64,000 nt of DNA from Colwellia sp. C2M11. Its GTDB lineage: Bacteria; Pseudomonadota; Gammaproteobacteria; Enterobacterales; Alteromonadaceae. The position numbers and the translations under genes are program-made. The stretch's first letter is position 1; every line of letters starts with the position of its first letter. The notes beneath the pieces are model-generated. The model worked only from the letters and a program-made list of their open reading frames with translations. It made no database searches and was not told the origin of the DNA. Shown here piece by piece: positions 57,447-64,000 of the stretch. The stretch lies in contig NZ_JAHKQD010000018.1 in NCBI RefSeq assembly GCF_018860915.1, forward strand, positions 1 to 64,000. Reading direction: 5' to 3'.

Positions 57447-57744
57447 TTATAAATACTTTAATAATTTTTGATAGAGATAAGTAGTTAACAACAATTATCT
57501 CTATGTTACAGAAAACAATGCCTTGAATGGTCAATACATTACAAACAATAGCGCTGTCTCGGACTATATCTAACTTTTACTCTTTTCGCGCCTTATTTTT
57601 GAAATTGCCATATTGTTGCCACAATTGCTCAGCAATTTGCCTTTATTACAGCATATCACTGCCTTTTTATTACGTTTTAATAGCTTACGTCAACCAACAA
57701 CAAGCAAACTTTACTTAATTAAAACTGATATAAAAAAGGAAAAT
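57447..57744. promoter_or_regulatory. pdsR-pdsO divergent promoter region
   Basis: The two genes point away from each other across 298 bases, so both promoters are probably here. No clear operator was recognised. A frame opens at 57613 and joins pdsO in frame, but it is probably not translated. Confidence 0.5.
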
Positions 57745-58620
57745 ATGATGACCAAGATGCAATCTACTATGTTAAAAGAGCAACTAAAAGAGCAACAAAC
57801 AACACACTTAAAATATAATTCCTCACGTAATTATACAAAAATATTACTTTCAACAATGCTTGTTACTGTGATTACCAGCACCTCTGTTTCAGCATTTGAA
57901 AATGATATTGATAAACAATTAACATTAACTGAAAAGCAACAATCAAAAACGAATAATGAAAACATCGGCTTTGGTACTGGAGCTTTAATTGGTGGTATTG
58001 CTGCTGGACCTGTAGGTGCTTTTATTGCAGGTTTAGGTGGCACTTTAATTGCGAAACTAATGAATGCAAACGATGAAAATGAAGCACTAACTGCAACCCT
58101 ATTACAAGAAAAGCAAACTTATCAATTATCGAGTAAACAGGCCGAACAACAATATCAAGAAAAATTGCAGCACGTAGAAGAATCTTATCAATACCAGTTA
58201 GCTGCACTTGAAAATCAACAAAAACAAGAAGGTCAGTTACAAGCCGATAAACTATTAATGAGCCTACAATTTTCGACAGGTTCAAGTGATATTGCTGCCC
58301 ACTACCAAGAGCAAGTAGCTGCACTAGCAAGCATATTAAATAACTCTCCAAGCATGAAAATTGATTTGTCAGGCTATACCGATTTAACGGGGGAAGAAGC
58401 ACATAATCAAGCATTGTCGAAAGCTAGGGTTAATTCAGTAAAAACACTGTTAATGGCACAAGGTGTTGATGAGCAACAAATTGCCACTTTTGCTTTTGGA
58501 GAAAAGTCACCTGTTGTCGCAAATAACGAACAAAAAATGAGTTTTTATGATCGCCGAGTATTGCTCAAATTATATAAACCATCAATGTTAGAGCATAACC
58601 AGATGGCAAATAATCACTAA
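57745..58620 (+). CDS. pdsO: Sortase-associated OmpA-like protein PdsO
   Basis: This protein of about 291 residues matches PdsO of proteobacterial dedicated sortase systems. A signal segment (ILLSTMLVTVITSTSVSAF, about 33-51) and a Gly-rich hydrophobic hairpin (GFGTGALIGGIAAGPVGAFIAGLGGTLI) are followed by a Gln-rich coiled coil (about 125-165) and a C-terminal OmpA-like domain: LQFSTGSSDIAAHYQEQVAALASIL...IDLSGYTDLTGEEAHNQALSKARVNSVKTLL. AAAGGA lies before the ATGs at 57745 and 57748; either may be used. The longer frame from 57613 lacks a ribosome site. No sortase gene follows. Confidence 0.85.
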   Translation: MMTKMQSTMLKEQLKEQQTTHLKYNSSRNYTKILLSTMLVTVITSTSVSAFENDIDKQLTLTEKQQSKTNNENIGFGTGALIGGIAAGPVGAFIAGLGGTLIAKLMNANDENEALTATLLQEKQTYQLSSKQAEQQYQEKLQHVEESYQYQLAALENQQKQEGQLQADKLLMSLQFSTGSSDIAAHYQEQVAALASILNNSPSMKIDLSGYTDLTGEEAHNQALSKARVNSVKTLLMAQGVDEQQIATFAFGEKSPVVANNEQKMSFYDRRVLLKLYKPSMLEHNQMANNH

Positions 58621-58778
58621 TTATTAGAGTTAACTTAGCCATCATAGTTAGCTATATTTTGTGTAATGAATAGAAAAACTATGTTTTTACTTGATAAAGG
58701 TGTCTATTTCATAATATGTCTAGGCACTACTTTTAATTTTGATTAAACTAACAGAAATTTAAGTAAAAGTAGTTTGTC

Positions 58779-59276
58779 ATGGAAAAGCACCAAGAATTAT
58801 TAATTGCTTTAAGAAAAGTGATTAGAGCGATAGATTTACATTCCAAGCACTTGAGTAAAACCTCAGGTTTAACCAGCCCACAATTATTAATTATGTTAGA
58901 AATTGATAAAATGTCAGGGGTAAACTCTAGTCAAGTTGCCAAAAGTGTTAACTTAAGTGCGGCAACGGTAACTAATATTCTTGACCGTTTAGAAAATAAA
59001 AATCTTGTTTCAAGAGTTAGAGATACACAAGATAAACGTAAAGTTGGTTTGTATTTAACGGATCAAGGCAAAGCACTTTTACTTAATGCACCACAAGCAC
59101 TTCAAGAGCATTTTATTGAAAAATTTTCGAGTTTAGCTGGTTGGGAACAGTCACAATTATTATCTTCACTTGAGCGCCTTGCTGAAATGATGGATGCTAA
59201 TGAAATTGATGCTGCGCCCGTATTAGAGCTAAATGCAATGAACGCCAGTATTGCTAACAAAACTGACGTTTCATAG
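58779..59276 (+). CDS. MarR-family transcription regulator
   Basis: This 165-residue protein has the MarR winged-helix fold: GLTSPQLLIMLEIDKMSGVNSSQVAKSVNLSAATVTNILDRLENKNLVSRVRDTQDKRKVGLYLTDQGKALL (about 25-105). The D-x-R/K-x-K wing is typical. It is convergent with the BCCT transporter gene, whose stop lies 2 bases beyond. It may sense a small ligand, perhaps one linked to that transporter, but the sequence does not show this. Confidence 0.9.
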   Translation: MEKHQELLIALRKVIRAIDLHSKHLSKTSGLTSPQLLIMLEIDKMSGVNSSQVAKSVNLSAATVTNILDRLENKNLVSRVRDTQDKRKVGLYLTDQGKALLLNAPQALQEHFIEKFSSLAGWEQSQLLSSLERLAEMMDANEIDAAPVLELNAMNASIANKTDVS

Positions 59277-59278
59277 GA

Positions 59279-61228
59279 CTAACGTAATAAATGTAAAAAG
59301 TGCAAATGTTTATGATATTGATCAATAATGTTATTGATCACTGAGGTTTTAGACCAACCCATAATATCATAATCTTGCCCACCTTCACTTAAGTGAACTT
59401 CTGCACGGTAATAACTTTGTTCATCATCATCGGCTTCGTTGATAAAGTCAGGTTGCGCATATTTGCGTGCAAGTACACGGTAAATAAACTCCTGCTCTTC
59501 ACCATGATTAACAATTAATGTCAGGCCATCATCATTAGATATATCTACTTGTATTTGATTTGTTTGTAGCTCTTTAGCGACTAAATCAAATGCAGGTTTA
59601 ACCGTTTGACTAATAAATTTATTTACATTGGTTTTATTTGGAAAATCGACAATGTTTTTTAAACGTAATTGCCAGCTATCGTTATTTTCATTATTTGTAT
59701 GAGGGATGGCTGAAATTAGTTGACTATCTTGCTTAAAGGCTTCAATCCTTAATGATTTGATTAAACCGAAAATGGCTAATAATAACACCACAGAAAAAGG
59801 TAATGCGCTGGCAATGGTCATTGTTTGTAGTGCATTTAGTCCTCCAACGAGTAAAAGTATACTGGCAACTACACCAATCCCTACAGCCCAATAAATACGC
59901 TGCCAAAGAGGTGTATTGTTTTTGCCATAAGAACAAAGCATATCAACCACCATGGCACCAGAGTCGCATGAGGTAACAAAAAATATTATGATCATTAAAA
60001 CACTAAAAAAAGAAAGTACTTGGCTTAGAGGGAAATTTTCAAGAAATACAAACAAAGCTACAGAAGAATCTTTACTTACCATTTCGCCTAAGGCGACAAC
60101 TCCTTGATCATGAACTAAATCAATCGCACTGTTACCAAAAATAGTCATCCAAAATAAGGTAAATACTGTTGGTATCAGCATTACGCCGATAATAAATTCT
60201 CTAATGGTACGTCCACGAGAAATTCGGGCAATAAATAAGCCAACAAATGGCGCCCAAGCAAGCCACCATCCCCAATAAAAAATAGTCCAACCGCCAATCC
60301 AGTTCGTCTTTTTATAAGCAAATAAATTAAAAGTGTTGTGTACTATATCAGCCAAATAGTCGCCCATGTTTTGCAAATATGCCTGCAATAAAAACACGGT
60401 TGGGCCTAGAATAAAAACTAATAATAATAATATTACGGCCAGAATCATGTTGGTTTCGGATAGGATCTTTATACCTTTATCTAGCCCCGTTGCTACAGAG
60501 ATAACAGCTAATCCAGTTATAGCGAACATAATAATTATTTGGTTTGTGAGCGATATATCAATATTAAATAAATAACTAAAACCAGAGTTAACTTGAGAAG
60601 CGCCTAAGCCGAGCGAAGTAGCAACGCCGAACACGGTACCAACAACGGCAAAAATATCCACTAAATGCCCTGGCCATTGATAAATTCTATCGCCAATTAA
60701 AGGGTATAAAGCAGAGCGTAAAGTTAGCGGTAAATTATGACGATAACTAAAATAGGCTAATACTAATGCTACAACAGCATAAATTGCCCAAGCGTGAAGT
60801 CCCCAATGGAAGAATGTCATTTTCATTGCTTCACGAACGGCTTCAATTGAACCTGTTTCAGCTGTTGGCGGCGATAAATAATGCATTAATGGTTCAGCGA
60901 CACCAAAAAACATTAAACCAATGCCCATACCTGCAGCAAAAAGCATAGAAAGCCAGGTGGTTATAGAGTAATCGGGGGTAGCATGATCAGGCCCTAAACG
61001 AATATCTCCATAACGAGAGAAGCCTAAAAAGACAACAAAAAAGAAAATAAAAGCAACGGTAAGTACATAAAACCAACTTCCGTTATCGATAATGCTCGCT
61101 TGTATAAGTGTAAATAAGTTTTGTGCTTGTTTAGGAAGCAAAGCGGTATAAAGTAAAAGGGCAATGATCACTGACGAAGCCCCAACAAATACTTTCTTAT
61201 TTAAGTGGCCCTGAACTGTAGTAGGCAA
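59279..61228 (-). CDS. BCCT-family transporter (betaine/choline/carnitine type)
   Basis: This 649-residue inner-membrane transporter takes up quaternary or related compounds such as glycine betaine, choline or DMSP with sodium or protons. It has twelve membrane segments, the Trp-rich region TIFYWGWWLAWAPFVGLFIARISRGRTIREF (about 310-340) and the MTFFHWGLHAWAIYAVV signature. A long C-terminal cytosolic domain (from about 510) is like that of BetT and CaiT relatives and may sense osmotic or ligand state. Substrate choice cannot be told from sequence. Confidence 0.93.
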   Translation of the reverse strand: MPTTVQGHLNKKVFVGASSVIIALLLYTALLPKQAQNLFTLIQASIIDNGSWFYVLTVAFIFFFVVFLGFSRYGDIRLGPDHATPDYSITTWLSMLFAAGMGIGLMFFGVAEPLMHYLSPPTAETGSIEAVREAMKMTFFHWGLHAWAIYAVVALVLAYFSYRHNLPLTLRSALYPLIGDRIYQWPGHLVDIFAVVGTVFGVATSLGLGASQVNSGFSYLFNIDISLTNQIIIMFAITGLAVISVATGLDKGIKILSETNMILAVILLLLVFILGPTVFLLQAYLQNMGDYLADIVHNTFNLFAYKKTNWIGGWTIFYWGWWLAWAPFVGLFIARISRGRTIREFIIGVMLIPTVFTLFWMTIFGNSAIDLVHDQGVVALGEMVSKDSSVALFVFLENFPLSQVLSFFSVLMIIIFFVTSCDSGAMVVDMLCSYGKNNTPLWQRIYWAVGIGVVASILLLVGGLNALQTMTIASALPFSVVLLLAIFGLIKSLRIEAFKQDSQLISAIPHTNNENNDSWQLRLKNIVDFPNKTNVNKFISQTVKPAFDLVAKELQTNQIQVDISNDDGLTLIVNHGEEQEFIYRVLARKYAQPDFINEADDDEQSYYRAEVHLSEGGQDYDIMGWSKTSVINNIIDQYHKHLHFLHLLR

Positions 61229-61456
61229 TTTAATTCCTCTGATTTAATTTGTATTGATATTATTTTTATCTTAGTCACGCTGTAGATAATCATACATTAT
61301 ATATAACTTCTCCATAAAGTTTAACATTATATGCGTCTTTGAAAAAGAACGCTTATTTTGTTAAGCTAGCGCTCATAAAAATTTAATTAGTACACTAATA
61401 ATATCAACTCGAAACATAATTAAAAAATAGAATCACAATACTAAAGGGATAATAAT

Positions 61457-64000
61457 ATGAAATTAACAAAGCTGCATGCGGCAGTGTTAACAGCGATAGC
61501 AGCTTCTGGCTCTCTCTATGCTGAAGAAGTAAAAACACAAGAAAAATCAAAAATTGAAGTTATTGAAGTCACATCAACTAAACGAGCAGAGTCTATTCAA
61601 GAAGTACCTGTTACTGTTACAGCCTTAACAGGTGATAGTTTAGAAAAACTAGGTGTATCAAACTTTGACCAATATGTAGAGTTTTTACCTAATGTTGTTT
61701 TTCAGGGGACAGGCCCTGGGCAAAATGAAATATATATTCGTGGCGCTGCAACGACACAAACAAATATTTCAGTTTCATCAGTGCAAGCATTACAGCCTTC
61801 AGTTGCTTTTTATTTAGATGAACAACCTGTATCAATGCAAGGTCGTAATTTAGATGTTTATGCGAGTGATGTTGAGCGTGTGGAAGTTTTACCTGGCCCT
61901 CAAGGCACGCTTTTTGGGGCTAGCTCTCAATCAGGTACAGTACGTATAATCACTAACAAACCTAGCCATGATGGTTTTTCTGCTGGTTTTGATACGAGCA
62001 CTGGCTCTACGTCAGGCGGTGATATGAGTAACTCTGTTGAAGCCTACTTTAATATGTCGTTAACAGATTCATTAGCTATACGTGTTGCAACGTATAATGA
62101 TCATCAAGGTGGTTGGATAGACAATATACTCAACACTCCTGGTGAAGGTGGCTATACTGGTAGTGCTGAAGTTATTAGCAGAATTTCTGGTGGTGTTTTA
62201 ACAAATCCTCAAGACGTGCCTGTTATCGCTCCACAAAATGCTGCTTTAGTAGAGGATGACTTTAATACTGCGGATTACGCTGGTGCACGTTTTGGCTTAT
62301 CTTACATTATTAATGATGAATGGAACCTTTTAGTTCAACATACTCAGCAGTCACTCGATACTGAAGGTGTTTTTGCTTACGATCCTAACTTGGAAGGTGA
62401 AACTTCAACGAATCGTTTTATCCCAGAAAACAATAATGATGATTTTGGTCTTACAACCTGGACCCTTGAAGGTCGTCTTCAGAATCTTGACATTGTTTAT
62501 ACGGGTGGTTATCTAGATAGAGATATCAATTCAACGATTGATTACACTGGTTATACTAATGGTGGTTCATTCTCTGCTTACTACGTTTGTAATTATGCAG
62601 GCATAGTTGAATCAGAACAAGAATGTCTTGACCCAACTAAATACTATAAAGAAGAAACTAGTACCTCACGAATTACGCATGAACTTAGATTTAGCACCGC
62701 TGCTGAAAACCGCTGGCGTGTTACTGCTGGTGTTTTTTATGATTCTCAAGAATTATCAACTGTGGGTCAATTCAAAATAGCGAGTACAGATAAATTCCCT
62801 GATATGGCAAGAACGCTTGCAGGCTCTGAAGGCACTAATAGTAATGGAGGACCTTTTCCTTCAGAAGTAAGTTTTGTCAATGATGTTACTCATACTATTG
62901 ACCAAATTGCTGTCTTTGGTCAATTAGAATTTGATATAACTGATACGGTTACAGCAAGTTTTGGTGCCCGTTGGTATCAAATAGATGATATTTATAAAGG
63001 CGCGACTACCGGGGATGATGTTAGTGGTCGATTAAGAGCCTTTGGTGATGGTAGCGATGAAGCCTTAACTGAGTTTTTCGGCGCAGAAGAAGCTGCTGCT
63101 ATACAAGCAGCTATTGCTAGCGGTCAATTAGACACTAGCTTACTTGACGATGACGGTACACTAACTGTAGATGATACCATTATAAAAGCTTCAATTGATT
63201 GGAAAATATCAGATGAAGTGATGGTATTTGCTTCATATTCAGAAGGCTTTAGACCTCCAGTGACTAACCGAGTAGGCGGCGGAGCAGCGACAAGTCAAGA
63301 AGGCGCTTTTGATGGCTTCCGTATTCCAGTGTACTCAACAACGGATAGTTTGGATAACTTTGAAATTGGTTTTAAATCAACATTATTTGATCAATCACTA
63401 CGTTTTAATGCTACAGCTTATTATTCAGAGATATCTGATTTACAAACATCGCGTTATGACCCTACTAACATTAGTTTCTTAGTGTTTACCGACAATGTTG
63501 GTGAAGCAGAAATAAGAGGTATTGATGGTGACTTTACATGGGCAGCAACAGATAACTTAATTATATCCGGTGCCTTTAGCTTTATTGATAGTGAGCTAAC
63601 ATCTGTTAATAGTCAACTTGCCGGTATTGCTCCAGCGGTTGGCAGTCAATTACCTTATTCCGCCGAGTTCTCAGGTAATTTACAAGCACAATATTTTTAT
63701 TCAATTGCTAATGATATGACAGGTTATATTAACGGCTCGATAAGTTACACTGGCGATAGACTTGCTGGTATGTCTATGGATGCTTATGTGGTAGAAGACG
63801 CTACTAATTTGATTTACGGTACGGGGTCAGGTTTAAGTATACAAAAAGAAGCCGATGTTTTCTCAGGTGTTAATTATCAAGACCGAAATGGTGAAACCTT
63901 TGCCGGTGGTCGTTACATACAAGATAGTTATGTTTTGGCTAATTTAAGCTTTGGTGTTACTAATGATGAATGGAAAGCAGAAATATTTATCGATAATGTA
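61457..64000 (+). CDS. TonB-dependent receptor, cut at the window end
   Basis: This frame opens at an ATG behind AAAGGGAT and stays open to the last base, giving 848 residues without a stop, so its end is outside the window. It has a signal peptide (MKLTKLHAAVLTAIAASGSLYA), a TonB-box-like IEVIEVTSTKR, the plug (SIQEVPVTVTALTGDSLEKLGVSNFDQYVEFLPNV; IYIRGAA; VERVEVLPGPQGTLFGASSQSGTVRIITNKPS) and beta-barrel strands. It resembles the large receptors of marine and Sphingomonad-type bacteria that import iron complexes or carbohydrate-like compounds. The ligand is unknown. Its promoter lies in 61229-61456. Confidence 0.93.
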   Translation, partial: MKLTKLHAAVLTAIAASGSLYAEEVKTQEKSKIEVIEVTSTKRAESIQEVPVTVTALTGDSLEKLGVSNFDQYVEFLPNVVFQGTGPGQNEIYIRGAATTQTNISVSSVQALQPSVAFYLDEQPVSMQGRNLDVYASDVERVEVLPGPQGTLFGASSQSGTVRIITNKPSHDGFSAGFDTSTGSTSGGDMSNSVEAYFNMSLTDSLAIRVATYNDHQGGWIDNILNTPGEGGYTGSAEVISRISGGVLTNPQDVPVIAPQNAALVEDDFNTADYAGARFGLSYIINDEWNLLVQHTQQSLDTEGVFAYDPNLEGETSTNRFIPENNNDDFGLTTWTLEGRLQNLDIVYTGGYLDRDINSTIDYTGYTNGGSFSAYYVCNYAGIVESEQECLDPTKYYKEETSTSRITHELRFSTAAENRWRVTAGVFYDSQELSTVGQFKIASTDKFPDMARTLAGSEGTNSNGGPFPSEVSFVNDVTHTIDQIAVFGQLEFDITDTVTASFGARWYQIDDIYKGATTGDDVSGRLRAFGDGSDEALTEFFGAEEAAAIQAAIASGQLDTSLLDDDGTLTVDDTIIKASIDWKISDEVMVFASYSEGFRPPVTNRVGGGAATSQEGAFDGFRIPVYSTTDSLDNFEIGFKSTLFDQSLRFNATAYYSEISDLQTSRYDPTNISFLVFTDNVGEAEIRGIDGDFTWAATDNLIISGAFSFIDSELTSVNSQLAGIAPAVGSQLPYSAEFSGNLQAQYFYSIANDMTGYINGSISYTGDRLAGMSMDAYVVEDATNLIYGTGSGLSIQKEADVFSGVNYQDRNGETFAGGRYIQDSYVLANLSFGVTNDEWKAEIFIDNV

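Noticed and set aside
57613-57744. N-terminal extension of pdsO
   Set aside because: The extra 44 residues have no ribosome site and lie in the promoter gap; AAAGGA before 57745/57748 fits the later start.
58022-58414. 130-codon ORF antisense to pdsO
   Set aside because: It mirrors the Gln-rich coiled coil and OmpA-like part of pdsO and has no domain of its own.

Overview
The window is low-GC DNA from a marine gammaproteobacterium, most likely Colwellia, Thalassotalea or a close Alteromonadales relative. The evidence is the AT-rich codon use, a hexR/pykA plus zwf-pgl-edd-eda Entner-Doudoroff locus, the ttcA-uspE-fnr-cco order also known from Shewanella-type genomes, a PdsR/PdsS/PdsO dedicated-sortase regulatory set, and TonB-dependent receptors. 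No rRNA, tRNA, CRISPR array, intact insertion sequence or prophage was seen. The sequence reads as ordinary chromosome with some decayed accessory DNA.

Layout. 1-7.6 kb: a GNAT acetyltransferase, a degraded IS110-like transposase remnant, a large periplasmic tricorn-type S41 protease, a YaiL-type DUF2058 protein, a 45-residue coiled-coil ORF with its own terminator, the EF-P paralogue EfpL (YeiP) and an M14-type zinc peptidase. 7.7-8.3 kb: a CsrB-type regulatory RNA with 20 GGA motifs, a rho-independent terminator, and a perfect UvrY/GacA 18-bp box about 190 bp upstream. 8.3-9.7 kb: a DEDDy exonuclease and two small conserved proteins on the minus strand. 10-16.5 kb: a GGDEF remnant, an ATM1-type ABC exporter, DUF1415, a LysE-type exporter, a polytopic membrane protein, a Bax-like glucosaminidase and a CBS-pair protein. 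16.5-17.6 kb: a long intergenic stretch with a 55-codon ORF. 17.6-27 kb: central carbon metabolism (gabD; hexR-pykA divergent from zwf-pgl-edd-eda, with a HexR operator between them). 27-31.6 kb: an S4 RNA-binding protein, a DmdC-like acyl-CoA dehydrogenase behind a FadR-like operator, and two surface proteins. 31.7-42.2 kb: ttcA, uspE, fnr, then cbb3 oxidase assembly genes (TauE/SafE-like, ccoS, ccoI, ccoH) and structural genes (ccoP, Q, O, N), with an FNR-type box upstream of ccoN. 43-51 kb: a lipoprotein, mltD, gloB, a YafS-like methyltransferase, a Fur-box-controlled siderophore receptor followed by decayed DUF3649/PepSY accessory genes, and a Nif3-like protein. 51-58.6 kb: a DUF4397-like lipoprotein, a two-domain ketoacyl reductase and pdsS-pdsR/pdsO. 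58.8-64 kb: a MarR regulator, a BCCT transporter and a TonB-dependent receptor cut off by the window end.

How it fits together. Glucose 6-phosphate is oxidised by Zwf and Pgl, split by Edd and Eda, and finished by pyruvate kinase, with HexR sensing KDPG. FNR likely induces the high-affinity cbb3 oxidase under low oxygen. The CsrB-like RNA would titrate CsrA under control of a BarA/UvrY-type system, giving a global post-transcriptional layer that often targets carbon metabolism. The PdsRSO set normally accompanies a sortase and its target protein, but neither lies beside it here.
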